This document shows positions 27,949-36,455 of a stretch of 64,000 nucleotides of DNA, piece after piece (positions within the stretch are counted from its first letter, which is position 1; the number at the start of each line of letters is the position of its first letter). The notes below the pieces were generated by a model. That model saw only the letters and a program-made list of their open reading frames with translations. It had not been told where the DNA came from and did no database searches. The DNA is from Leptolyngbya sp. NIES-2104 (GTDB lineage Bacteria; Cyanobacteriota; Cyanobacteriia; Leptolyngbyales; Leptolyngbyaceae), in contig NZ_BBWW01000001.1 of the NCBI RefSeq assembly GCF_001485215.1, positions 3,348,001 to 3,412,000 of the forward strand, given 5' to 3'. A program made the translations under genes and the position numbers.

Positions 27949-28041
27949 GAGAGCTTTAAGGGAATACTGAGGGTCAGTTGCCTTGAATCATCATTTTGAG
28001 GCAATTCAGGGTCAACTGTTCTGTATCGCGTCGCTGCCCTC

Positions 28042-29616
28042 ATGAGCTATTGCCTAAATCCCGTCTGCCCCAATCCCGAAAATCTCGCCAATACGGAGCG
28101 CTGTCAGGCTTGTGGCACTTCTCTATTGTTGCGCGATCGCTATCGTGTCCTTCATGCACTCGGACAGGGTGGATTCGGAGCAACGTTTCTGGCGAAAGAT
28201 GAATCGCTTCCAGGACAGCCCTATTGTGTGATTAAGCAACTCCGCCCCACCGCTACGGCTCCTCATGTGATGCAAATGGCGCGGGATCTATTTGAAAGAG
28301 AGGCACAAACGCTCGGTAGAATCGGCAATCATCCTCAAGTGCCGCGATTGCTCGATTATTTTGAGGCGAATCAAGAATTTTATCTCGTTCAGGAATACGT
28401 CAGCGGTTCGACGCTTCAGCAAGAAGTGAAACGCTCTGGGGCATTTAGTGAAGCAGGCGTGAAACAATTCCTCAGCGAGATTCTACCGATCATGCAGTAT
28501 GTCCACAGCCATCAAGTGATTCACCGGGATCTTAAACCTGCGAATTTGATTCGGCGATCGCAAGACTGCAAGCTGGTTCTAATCGACTTCGGGGCGGTGA
28601 AAAATCAGGTGAATGCCAGCGCCGCCAGTTTATCGGATCAAACTGCATTGACCGCTTATGCGATCGGGACTCCTGGTTTTGCGCCTCCCGAACAGATGGC
28701 GATGCGTCCGGTGTATGCCAGCGATTTGTATGCGCTGGGAGTCACTTGTATCTATTTATTAACTGGAAAATCCCCGAAAGATCTCGATTACGATCCCGCT
28801 ACAGGCGAATTGCTCTGGCAGAAACAACTTCACATCAGCGATCATTTTGCGGGTGTGTTGAAGAAAATGTTAGAAGTTTCAGTCCGGCATCGATTTCAAT
28901 CCGCGAATGAAATCTTAAGAGCGCTGGATTTAGAGCCGTATCTCGATAGTTTGGCGAACAGCATGAATAGTGTCAATTCGCGATCGACTCCTCCGAAGCG
29001 CGATCCCGATTCTCAGCCGAGTTCTCCTGCTGCTCGTGCTGCGATGGCGATTCGGGCACGCAATACGCGATCGGACTCGACGAATCTACAAACGGGTGCG
29101 GCACGCAGTCGAGTCATGGCAGCACGACCCCGTGACTCTGGAGGACGAACCAGCGGAACCACCGACAGTAAACCGCCGAATGAAGCGAAATTAGATGTCG
29201 TCACGCTGGCTAATCTTTATACCAAAGGGAAACGTGATTTTGCCTCTCACGACTTTTCGGCTTTGGTTGCACCAAAAATTAATTTATCTGGAGCAGTTTT
29301 TCATCAGTCGAATCTCAAGCAGATTAACTTACAGGGCGCGAATTTGTTCAATGCCGATTTTGGACGTGCCAGCTTAAATCGAGCAAATTTACGCGATACG
29401 AATTTGGCACAGGCGTATTTAAGTAATGCAGATTTAGAAGGGGCTGACTTACGCGGAGCCGACTTAACGCAGGCGTATTTATTAAATGCAAATCTACGAG
29501 GTGCGAATCTCTGTGGGGCAAATTTAACCGGAGCAAAACTGACCGAAGAGCAATTAGCGACGGCGAAAACAAATTGGCTGACTGTAAAACCGAATGGAAA
29601 ACGCGGAATTTTGTAG
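28042..29616 (+). CDS. SpkB-like Ser/Thr kinase with zinc ribbon and pentapeptide repeats
   Basis: The 524-residue protein starts with a Cys motif (CLNPVCPNPEN, then CQACGTSL), probably a zinc ribbon. The kinase domain (about 33-300) has GQGGFGATF, the Lys in VIKQL, the catalytic loop VIHRDLKPANL, IDFGAVK and GTPGFAPPEQ. A Ser/Arg-rich linker (about 310-385) follows. The C-terminus carries A(D/N)LXX pentapeptide repeats (about 410-500; ANLFNADFGRASLNRANL). This order is that of cyanobacterial SpkB, which has been linked to oxidative-stress tolerance; whether this is the orthologue is inference. The kinase shows all key residues and should be active. Confidence 0.85.
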   Translation: MSYCLNPVCPNPENLANTERCQACGTSLLLRDRYRVLHALGQGGFGATFLAKDESLPGQPYCVIKQLRPTATAPHVMQMARDLFEREAQTLGRIGNHPQVPRLLDYFEANQEFYLVQEYVSGSTLQQEVKRSGAFSEAGVKQFLSEILPIMQYVHSHQVIHRDLKPANLIRRSQDCKLVLIDFGAVKNQVNASAASLSDQTALTAYAIGTPGFAPPEQMAMRPVYASDLYALGVTCIYLLTGKSPKDLDYDPATGELLWQKQLHISDHFAGVLKKMLEVSVRHRFQSANEILRALDLEPYLDSLANSMNSVNSRSTPPKRDPDSQPSSPAARAAMAIRARNTRSDSTNLQTGAARSRVMAARPRDSGGRTSGTTDSKPPNEAKLDVVTLANLYTKGKRDFASHDFSALVAPKINLSGAVFHQSNLKQINLQGANLFNADFGRASLNRANLRDTNLAQAYLSNADLEGADLRGADLTQAYLLNANLRGANLCGANLTGAKLTEEQLATAKTNWLTVKPNGKRGIL

Positions 29617-29654
29617 CCAGGTCGCTATTATTAGAAAAATCATCGATCGACTTT

Positions 29655-29993
29655 ATGTTAATTGGCGTTATTGTTCTCAATCTTGCGATTGCCCTTTACG
29701 GGTTTTATCTCACCTGGCAAATGTGGAATTTGAGACGGTCATTTTCTCAAGCCGCAGATACTTTGAACCTGGCTGAACAAAATACGCATAACGTCTTAAA
29801 TGGCGCACCAGAAGGAATCGGGCGTACAGGCGGCAGTATTCGTCAATTTCACCAGAACTATCGCGCCTTAGAGCCAAGATTGCAGCAGGCTCAGAAAGCC
29901 TTGGCGGTGATTGGGATGGGACGATCGCTGATGTTTAACATGCGATTTAGCCAACGCTTAAGAAAATCTGCTACAAAACGAATGAACCGCTAG
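29655..29993 (+). CDS. Small membrane-anchored hypothetical protein
   Basis: The 112-residue product has a single N-terminal membrane segment (LIGVIVLNLAIALYGFYLTW) and a soluble helical region with a basic C-terminus (RLRKSATKRMNR). I do not recognise the family. It lies 38 bp after the kinase gene and 77 bp before the YtxH gene. Its topology resembles the two following proteins, and together they look like a small envelope or stress-related group. Confidence 0.65.
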   Translation: MLIGVIVLNLAIALYGFYLTWQMWNLRRSFSQAADTLNLAEQNTHNVLNGAPEGIGRTGGSIRQFHQNYRALEPRLQQAQKALAVIGMGRSLMFNMRFSQRLRKSATKRMNR

Positions 29994-30070
29994 AGTGCAA
30001 GATCGTCTGGCAAAATGGGGATACGGTTTGCACCGTTGAGCCACTATTTTCGAGGGAACAACCGAACATT

Positions 30071-30418
30071 ATGTCTAATCGATCCGGATCATTTTTAGGC
30101 GGCATGATTGCCGGGGCGGCGATGGGCACGATCGCAGGATTGCTGATTGCACCACGAGCCGGGAAAGAAACGCGGCAGTTGATCAAAAAATCAGCGGATG
30201 CGCTTCCTGAACTTGCGGAAGATTTATCCACCAGTGTCCAACTTCAGGCAGATCGCTTCTCCGAGTCTGCTCTGCGAAACTGGGAAGGAACACTCGGACG
30301 GCTCAAAGAAGCGATCGCGGCAGGTCTTGAAGCAACCCAACGCGAACATCAATTGCTCAATCGTGATGCCGAATCCGGGACTGACCCTAAGCCTCAAGTG
30401 CGCGATCGTTTGCGATGA
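30071..30418 (+). CDS. YtxH-domain protein
   Basis: The 115-residue protein begins with a glycine-rich membrane segment, GGMIAGAAMGTIAGLLIAPRAGKETR, the hallmark of YtxH (general-stress / GvpP-like) proteins. The remainder is helical and charged. The family occurs widely in Firmicutes and cyanobacteria; its biochemical role is not known. It lies 14 bp upstream of a DUF948 gene, a frequent partner. Confidence 0.8.
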   Translation: MSNRSGSFLGGMIAGAAMGTIAGLLIAPRAGKETRQLIKKSADALPELAEDLSTSVQLQADRFSESALRNWEGTLGRLKEAIAAGLEATQREHQLLNRDAESGTDPKPQVRDRLR

Positions 30419-30432
30419 GAGTGAGTTAAAGT

Positions 30433-31014
30433 GTGGCTGATCCGATTTTCTGGCTAGGTTTATCGATTTTACTGGTGGCGATCAGTTTGACCGCACTGTT
30501 GACGGTGGCGATTCCTGCGTTTAATGAGATGGGTCGCGCTGCTCGCAGTGCGGAAAAGCTGTTTGATACGCTGAATCGGGAACTGCCCCCGACGTTGGAA
30601 GCGCTGCGGTTGACTGGGTTGGAAGTTACGGATTTGACCGATGATATGACTCAGGGCGTTCAGAGTGCGACGCAAGTGGTGAAGCAGGTCGATCAAAGTA
30701 TTACAGGCGTGAAGGAACAAGTTCAGAAAGCGCAATCGACAAGCCGGAGTGTTGCCGCAGGATTCAAGGCAGCGTGGCGGACTTTTACCCAGCCGAATCG
30801 ATCGCGTCGATCGTCTCGATTGGCAGCGAGTCAGGAGCGACAGACCTTTTTTCGTGATGATGTTTATGCTGTCGATCGCAACGGCGATCGTCATGATCAA
30901 GCTGAACCTGTTTTAGAAGTGCATTATGAGCAGGACGAGATCGGGCGCGACGAACAATCCGAGTCGAAACTGCCTGAAACTCCCCGTCAAAATGTTCGCC
31001 GCGATTTGGATTAA
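30433..31014 (+). CDS. DUF948-domain membrane protein
   Basis: The 193-residue product starts at a GTG. Its N-terminal membrane helix (FWLGLSILLVAISLTALLTVAIPAF) is followed by a helical, Gln/Val-rich region (about 30-115; LPPTLEALRLTGLEVTDLTD), as in DUF948. The tail is charged and probably disordered. It follows the YtxH gene closely, and YtxH plus DUF948 is a recurrent pair in bacteria. Function is unknown. Confidence 0.75.
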   Translation: MADPIFWLGLSILLVAISLTALLTVAIPAFNEMGRAARSAEKLFDTLNRELPPTLEALRLTGLEVTDLTDDMTQGVQSATQVVKQVDQSITGVKEQVQKAQSTSRSVAAGFKAAWRTFTQPNRSRRSSRLAASQERQTFFRDDVYAVDRNGDRHDQAEPVLEVHYEQDEIGRDEQSESKLPETPRQNVRRDLD

Positions 31015-31018
31015 AAGG

Positions 31019-31327
31019 TTAATTATCCGGTTCTTCAAAGAGTGCGGGCAAGTCTTGGTAGCCGCTTACGATTCTGAGAATTTCAATATTCTCATCTACT
31101 AGACGATAAAAGATCAAATACTGCTCATAAGCCAAACTGCGGGAGCCAGGATAAAGTTCGTCACGCTTCCGTCCAATTTGAGGAAACTGGGCAGTTCTCA
31201 TGAGGATTGAATCAATCCCGTTTAAGAATTTTTCTGCATTATCGAGACTGCTGTTTGCCGCCCGATAATCTGCGATCGCTTCAATATCCTGAAGGGCACG
31301 CGAAGTAATACGGCAAACTCGACTCAT
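31019..31327 (-). CDS. ParE/RelE-type toxin
   Basis: The 102-residue protein fits the ParE branch of the RelE/ParE fold: RITSRALQDIEAIADYRA, FPQIGRKRDELYPGSRSLAYEQYLIFYRL and EILRIVSGYQDL. ParE proteins poison DNA gyrase; RelE proteins cleave mRNA. The start overlaps the stop of the antitoxin gene (ATGA), the usual arrangement. The stop is 5 bp from the convergent DUF948 stop. Confidence 0.8.
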   Translation of the reverse strand: MSRVCRITSRALQDIEAIADYRAANSSLDNAEKFLNGIDSILMRTAQFPQIGRKRDELYPGSRSLAYEQYLIFYRLVDENIEILRIVSGYQDLPALFEEPDN

Positions 31328-31584
31328 GAGGATTGATACCGTTGACGAATTCGCTGGCGAATCACCTCGATTTCAGTCACCGCATCTTTTAGATCTCCAC
31401 GGTTTGCTTCTGCAACTCCTAGCAGAACATCTTGCCGCAATTCATCAAATCGCCCTTGATAAATTCGATCGCGTTCGGCTAATGCTTGCAACCCAGCGAC
31501 AAGAAGTTCTTCGAGCGAGGTGTAGTTTCCGATCGCAATCTGTTGATCCGCGAATTGCTGTAAGTCGGGGGGAAGGGGCAACAT
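31324..31584 (-). CDS. ParD-like antitoxin
   Basis: The 86-residue protein resembles ParD/CC2985-type ribbon-helix-helix antitoxins: PPDLQQFADQQIAIGNYTSLEELLVAGLQAL, with a C-terminal toxin-binding helix (VTEIEVIRQRIRQRY). Such antitoxins bind the toxin and repress their own promoter. ATG 31584 and a TTG 6 nt upstream are both possible starts; AGGG lies just before. It is co-transcribed with the toxin gene. Confidence 0.75.
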   Translation of the reverse strand: MLPLPPDLQQFADQQIAIGNYTSLEELLVAGLQALAERDRIYQGRFDELRQDVLLGVAEANRGDLKDAVTEIEVIRQRIRQRYQSS

Positions 31585-31750
31585 CTGCAATTCACCCTAG
31601 AGAGTATGACAACTCTACCTTAATTGCTGGATGCTCCCTTTGGATCGCAGAAGTATATTAGAATTAGTTAAACAAATGTAAACAAAAATGAACGTTAATC
31701 AGTTAGCGTTTCATTTACGATCGCTTTATCTGTTCTTTAGGAAACCGCCC

Positions 31751-32554
31751 ATGCACACTCTTCGAGTACGCCGTCTACTGAGAGGGTTGATGGCTCTGAT
31801 TGTTGTCGTTTCTGTTTGGACGATCGCGCCTGCGGCTCAGGCTTATAACAATCCCGACCTGCTGCCCGATCACCCAACGAACGTGATTGATCTCGCGAAC
31901 GAATTGACCACCGTTCAGGAAGATAAGCTTTCAGAGGATTTATCGAAGTTTGAGGAAGAAACGGGCTGGAAATTACGAGTATTGACGCAGAACGATCGCA
32001 CTCCCGGAACAGCGGTAAAAGGATTTTGGGGACTCGATGATAAGAGCGTCTTGCTGGTAGCTGATCCCCGTGGCGGAAATTTGCTGAATTTTAGTGTGGG
32101 AGATGAGTTTTACCCGCTGCTGTCTCGGACGTTCTGGATTGAGCTTCAGACTCGATTTGGTAATCAATTTTTCGTCAGAGAGAACGGCGGAGATCAGGCA
32201 ATTATTCAAGCATTGGAATCGGTGAAAGGATGTCTGCGGCAAGGTGGCTGTAGTGTCGTTCCGGGATTGCCGCGTGAGCAGTGGTTATTGACGCTGATTA
32301 CTTCGACGGTTGGCGGATTGGTGTTTGGATTTGCGGCGCAGCCTCGGAAAGAAGGACAGGTCTTCGCTTGGCAGTGGGCACTGATTTTCTCGCCGCTGTG
32401 GGGGATTTTGTTCCTAGCGTTTGGTGTGGGTCCGGTGGTGACGCGGACTTCGGAATGGTTGCCGCTGTTTCGGAATGTGGCGGGATTCGCGATCGGTGCT
32501 TTAGTGGCGTTTTTGGCTCCGACGATTACGCGATCGTCTACCTCAGAGACTTAA
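31751..32554 (+). CDS. TPM-domain (Psb32/TLP18.3-like) exported protein
   Basis: The 267-residue protein has a signal sequence (about 1-31, APAAQA-YNN) and a TPM domain: PTNVIDLANELT, LSKFEEETGWKLRVLTQNDRTPG, SVLLVADPRGGNLLNFSVGDEF. Two membrane helices follow (about 180-245). In plants and cyanobacteria the family includes Psb32, linked to photosystem II repair; whether this is that protein is inference. ATG 31751 has AGGA 9 nt upstream and is preferred to an in-frame ATG at 31688. A terminator hairpin follows. Confidence 0.8.
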   Translation: MHTLRVRRLLRGLMALIVVVSVWTIAPAAQAYNNPDLLPDHPTNVIDLANELTTVQEDKLSEDLSKFEEETGWKLRVLTQNDRTPGTAVKGFWGLDDKSVLLVADPRGGNLLNFSVGDEFYPLLSRTFWIELQTRFGNQFFVRENGGDQAIIQALESVKGCLRQGGCSVVPGLPREQWLLTLITSTVGGLVFGFAAQPRKEGQVFAWQWALIFSPLWGILFLAFGVGPVVTRTSEWLPLFRNVAGFAIGALVAFLAPTITRSSTSET

Positions 32555-32579
32555 AATTAAGCTTGAAATGAATTCTACG

Positions 32580-32607
32580 AAGCGTCCAGGTTGGGCGCTT
32601 TTATTTT
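32580..32607 (+). terminator. Rho-independent terminator
   Basis: AAGCGTCCA and TGGGCGCTT form a 9-bp stem (one T-G pair) with a 3-nt loop, followed by TTATTTT. It lies 25 bp past the TPM gene stop. Confidence 0.75.
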
Positions 32608-32660
32608 GAGTGTAACTGTTTGAATTGCAGCTTATCTGTACACTGTATTCAGATAAGGCG

Positions 32661-32689
32661 TAAAAAAAACAGCCTATTTACAAGGCTGC
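32661..32689 (-). terminator. Rho-independent terminator, minus strand
   Basis: On the minus strand CAGCC, a 9-nt loop and GGCTG are followed by eight T residues. The TAXI lipoprotein gene ends ~220 bp upstream on that strand and could be its target. Confidence 0.55.
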
Positions 32690-32906
32690 CGAAAACGCTC
32701 CGAAGCAAGTCTTATTCTATTCAAACAGATTTTTCTAAAAATGGCTATCACACAATTTAGTGAGTTTTATTTTCGTGGTTATTACGGACATTGCAAGTTA
32801 AAAGAAAAACATTTTGCGAGAATTGTAAATTAGGACACAGTTTAGAACGAGGTTCATCATTTTTGCAAGACCGATCAAATCGTGAATTTCGTAGAGATAG
32901 AAGGGT
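32690..32906. other. Gene-free AT-rich stretch between convergent genes
   Basis: Nothing certain is seen here. A short plus-strand frame (about 32766-32908) spells TFCENCKLGHSLERG, with a CxxC pair, and could be a gene remnant; it has no start codon of its own. Confidence 0.3.
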
Positions 32907-34433
32907 TTAGGGCGCGATCGAAGATCTTTCCTCTGAACTTCGCACCTCCGGAGCCGTTCCTGCTAATGTCATCACAGACAATAGCGTCAATTCCATTAGC
33001 TCGATGTACGCCTGAATTTCGACCTGATCGGCGATCAGCATTTCACGATATTGCTGCTTTAGATAGGTTAATTTCTGAAGTGCGGCTTGCGGATCGACTT
33101 GGAGCGAAGCTTGCCAATCATCCAAAATCAGCAGTGTATTGAGCACAAATTGTTTACGCTGTTGTTCTAGAATGTTGCGACATTGTTCCGCAAAAGTCTG
33201 AGTTTTGTGCTGTACCTGCTCGTACACATCAGATGTAATCGAGCCTTCGATAAACATGAGGCGATGTTCTTGACTCAGATCTTCGATCCCCAATAAAGCT
33301 TGTTGAGCATTTTGGGGGAGGAGTAATTTGAGTTCGTTGATTCGAGTAATTGTTGCTGCGATGAGTTTTTTACAGCGATCGCGTTTCCAGCGTTGGATAA
33401 TTAAACCGATGCCACTTGTGCCAAGAAGAATTACTAAGCCAGCTTGTAAATCATTATTCGATTCAAAGTATCTCAGCCACGCATTTCGCGGATCAGCGTT
33501 TTGAGCATAGACATCTTGAGCGCCGGGATGAATATAGAGTAAGTTTTTTTGTAACAGCGATCGTGCTTCTCCGGTTTGGAGTTCAGGATAGAAGCGCGAG
33601 AACCGCCGAGAATTGTACAAAATTGACCAAGTAACTAAGCCAACAGTTTCAGCATTGACATCAGGACGAGTCACTAAAACGGTTGCGGTGGCGAGAGTAG
33701 CGATATCGCGATCGGGAATTGTAGGACGCGGACTGTAAATTCCCTGCGGAATGGTCACAGATTGATACGCCCCTGGATCACGATTGATTAAATAGTTAAC
33801 TAGTTCAGGCTCGATCGACACCAGTTGGAGTGCAGGATTTGCGGTTAATTGTTGGCGCAGAAGATCACTCGCGCCGGTACTACCGACATAGATTGTGGCA
33901 TCGAGTTGCCGAGCATTGAGCTTACGAAATGCTTCCCCAAACTGAGAACTATCTTCGCGAAGTTCAAGAGTAAAGGCTTGGCTGAGATATTCTGAAGTGA
34001 ACCGAATGCCGCTACCTTGAGCACCTACCCCAACTCGTTTGCGGTTGAGATCGGTAAGCGATCGAATCTTCGCCTCTCTCGACGCAATAATGTGAATCGG
34101 TTCATCCGCAAGAATGGCGACCGCTTGAATTTTTCCCTCACGCATCGCATTGTTGGCAACATCGAGTTGCACCAAAGCAAAATCAGCTTGGCGATCGAGC
34201 AATCGTTTTAAATTCTCGATCGACCCTTGAGACGGACGATTTTCAACGGCTAAATCGCCAGTGCGAGAAGCCGCATCACCAATCTGACTGGCTAATCGAC
34301 TGTAGTATCCTTGCGGTGTTCCGCTGGAGAGTGTGACAGATTTTGTCGATCGCTGACAGCCTGTGGTCAGTAGAACAAGTCCAACAGCACAACCAAACAC
34401 TCGTTTGAATAGAGGCAGACGCGATTTCGGCAT
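32907..34433 (-). CDS. TAXI-family substrate-binding lipoprotein with C-terminal coiled coil
   Basis: The 508-residue protein begins with a lipoprotein signal (VGLVLLTTGC-Q, lipid Cys at 26). Residues ~35-320 fit the TAXI (TRAP-associated extracytoplasmic immunogenic) family: LSSGTPQGYYSRLASQIG, GSIENLKRLLDRQADFALVQ, GAQGSGIRFT, and the C-lobe TIPQGIYSPRPTIPDRDIATL. A membrane helix (about 328-345, LQAGLVILLGTSGIGLII) and a helical C-terminal region with several Gln-rich helices follow, which is unusual for a plain binding protein. No TRAP membrane subunits are in the window. It may be a sensor or carry a solute for a distant transporter. Confidence 0.8.
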   Translation of the reverse strand: MPKSRLPLFKRVFGCAVGLVLLTTGCQRSTKSVTLSSGTPQGYYSRLASQIGDAASRTGDLAVENRPSQGSIENLKRLLDRQADFALVQLDVANNAMREGKIQAVAILADEPIHIIASREAKIRSLTDLNRKRVGVGAQGSGIRFTSEYLSQAFTLELREDSSQFGEAFRKLNARQLDATIYVGSTGASDLLRQQLTANPALQLVSIEPELVNYLINRDPGAYQSVTIPQGIYSPRPTIPDRDIATLATATVLVTRPDVNAETVGLVTWSILYNSRRFSRFYPELQTGEARSLLQKNLLYIHPGAQDVYAQNADPRNAWLRYFESNNDLQAGLVILLGTSGIGLIIQRWKRDRCKKLIAATITRINELKLLLPQNAQQALLGIEDLSQEHRLMFIEGSITSDVYEQVQHKTQTFAEQCRNILEQQRKQFVLNTLLILDDWQASLQVDPQAALQKLTYLKQQYREMLIADQVEIQAYIELMELTLLSVMTLAGTAPEVRSSEERSSIAP

Positions 34434-35113
34434 TGTTTCATTCCAGCGAACGCTCCTTTAATGATCTCTGGAATCTCTTGCTTTGGGAAATACTTGACAA
34501 CTTTTTTACCGAAAAAGTCAGGCTGTGAATGTTTAGATGTTTGGAGAGCGAAAATTAAGGTTACAAAATCTGACTTAATTTTAGCGATCGATTAATTTAA
34601 TTAATATGCTGAGAAAAGAAATCTTCGGTCAATTCATCAAATCAATGTGAGCAAGTACGGAGTGACTGTTACTTGAAGTGGCATATACGGTTATGAGTAA
34701 TTGTGATTTTCGATTTGCGTATTTTTAGTTTGAATTCAAGGTTGAAGATCGTGTGTTAGTTTGAGCGAATTAGAAAGCTTGCTCTACCGTTGCCGAAATA
34801 AGAGAATTTAGGATTTAGGCAGCGATCGAGTTTTCTCGCTTAGAGGTGGAATAGCAGATTTTTTGATACTCGATAGATTTTGCGATCGGACTACAACGCG
34901 ATCGTAGTTTCTGTCAGAAATTGAACAGGGGTTTTCTGAATACAGAGCCTGATAGGTCCATCCGGAGAATTTGTTAAAAATTGAATCGAACTGAAAAATT
35001 GCTTGACTTGACTTTAGAAAATGAATTCGTTTACTTAATAGATATTCTGGTGGTCGTGTGCGGTTCGATTCGGTTTTGTCGTGTGTTTTTTGCTGTGATT
35101 TGAGTGTTCCAGT
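34434..35113. other. 680-bp intergenic region before the polysaccharide locus
   Basis: This divergent region separates the TAXI gene (minus) from the first glycosyltransferase (plus). It is AT-rich with no convincing gene. TTGACT occurs twice at about 35003-35013, roughly 100 bp before the glycosyltransferase ATG, and may be part of a promoter, but no good -10 box is seen. Confidence 0.4.
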
Positions 35114-36232
35114 ATGTCAACTTTGGCGATTTTTGCACCGAATCTGCACGGTGGTGGTGCAGAGCGGGCGATGGTGAATTTAGCGCGTGGGTTCTCGGAA
35201 CAAGGCGTGTCCGTGGATTTGGTGTTGGTGAGAGCAGAAGGGGCTTATCTCGGTCAGGTGCCGTCAAATGTACGCGTGGTGAATCTGAATCATCAGCGCG
35301 TGCTTGCAAGTCTGTTCGATCTGGCTCGGTACTTGCAGCGTGAACGTCCTCAAGTTTTGCTGTCAACGCTTCCAGAGCCGGGAATTGCTGCGGTTTGGAC
35401 AAGGTTTTTTGCAAGAGTCTCGACCCGTATTGTGGTGAATGTGCAGAACAATACGTCGCAGGAGACGCAGAACGGGGTTGGACTATCGGCGCGATTGATG
35501 CCGCGATTGGTTCGGTGGTTTTTTCCTTGGGCGGATGCGATCGTGACCGTTTCCAAAGGGGTCGCAGATGATTTAAAGCAGATTGGATTGCCAGAATCGA
35601 ACATTCGTGTGATTCATAATCCGGTTGTGACTCCGGAACTGATTGTGCGATCGCAAGAATCGATCGATCATCCTTGGTTTGCAGAGGGTGAACCTCCGGT
35701 GATCATTGCAGTCGGAAGGTTGACGAAACAGAAAGACTTTCCCACGCTGTTAAAAGCATTTGCACAACTGCGAAAAGTGCGAAATGCGAGATTGATGATT
35801 TTGGGTGAGGGAGAAGATCGATCGACGTTAGAAGCTTTGGTGCAAAAGTTGGACATTTCTGATTCTGTTGCACTTCCGGGCTTTGTGGCGAATCCGTTTG
35901 CTTATCTTGCTAAGTCCGCAGTGTTTGTGCTGTCTTCATTGTTTGAAGGGTTGCCGACGGTATTGATCGAAGCGATGGCGGTCGGAACTCCGGTTGTAGC
36001 AACGGACTGTAAAAGTGGTCCAATGGAGATTTTAGAGAATGGAAAGTATGGGAAATTGACGCAAGTTGGGAATGTCGATGAGTTGGTGAGTGCGATCGTG
36101 GAAATGCTCGATCGACCTACTGACACGAAGATGTTGCAGCAACGAGCTAAGGAGTATTCGTTGGAGAAGTCTTTGCGGGATTATGCAGAATTGTTTGCCC
36201 TCGCTTCCTCTCCTAGCGAATCGCTCAGTTAA
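35114..36232 (+). CDS. Glycosyltransferase family 4
   Basis: The 372-residue GT-B enzyme has the acceptor-side motif FAPNLHGGGAERAMVNLA and the GT4 donor-binding part: VIIAVGRLTKQKDFPTLLKAF, LMILGEGEDR, LPGFVANPFAYLAKS and the EX7E motif in SSLFEGLPTVLIEAMAVGTPVV. Retaining transfer of a sugar from a nucleotide donor to a lipid-linked or growing oligosaccharide is expected; the sugar cannot be told. It is the first gene of the polysaccharide locus and is followed by a dispersed repeat. Confidence 0.85.
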   Translation: MSTLAIFAPNLHGGGAERAMVNLARGFSEQGVSVDLVLVRAEGAYLGQVPSNVRVVNLNHQRVLASLFDLARYLQRERPQVLLSTLPEPGIAAVWTRFFARVSTRIVVNVQNNTSQETQNGVGLSARLMPRLVRWFFPWADAIVTVSKGVADDLKQIGLPESNIRVIHNPVVTPELIVRSQESIDHPWFAEGEPPVIIAVGRLTKQKDFPTLLKAFAQLRKVRNARLMILGEGEDRSTLEALVQKLDISDSVALPGFVANPFAYLAKSAVFVLSSLFEGLPTVLIEAMAVGTPVVATDCKSGPMEILENGKYGKLTQVGNVDELVSAIVEMLDRPTDTKMLQQRAKEYSLEKSLRDYAELFALASSPSESLS

Positions 36233-36265
36233 CGTGAATTCGATAGTTTTTTGCGCTTCGTTGTT

Positions 36266-36397
36266 CGCCCGCCCCGGAATGGAATTCGGGGCTAATAAAT
36301 CGAAGTCCACTGAAGGGGACTAAAGAGCAATCATTAAGAGGTTTTTAGTCCTGAAGGGACTTCGCACTGTTAGCCCCGAATTCCATTCCGGGGCGAG
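36266..36397. repeat. Dispersed palindromic repeat, copy 3 (GGAATGG subfamily)
   Basis: Outer arms CCGGAATGGAATTCGGGGCTAA and TTAGCCCCGAATTCCATTCCGG bracket AGTCCACTGAAGGGGACT and AGTCCTGAAGGGACT. It lies between the GT4 and GH5 genes. Confidence 0.8.
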
Positions 36398-36455
36398 TCA
36401 GAATCGAAGTGAGGAGACTCATGGAACTGACGTTCAGTTAAGTAGGTTGTTTACC

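Noticed and set aside
32766-32908. Frame with TFCENCKLGHSLERG as a possible zinc-ribbon gene
   Set aside because: It has no start codon, is short and lies in AT-rich DNA between terminators; kept only as a possible remnant.
34493-34521. Promoter from TTGACA at 34493
   Set aside because: No acceptable -10 sequence lies at 16-19 nt downstream on the plus strand.
35031-35414. 127-codon minus-strand frame upstream of the first glycosyltransferase
   Set aside because: It mostly overlaps the GT4 gene in antisense and its composition (His/Pro/Ser/Thr-rich) is that of a shadow frame.
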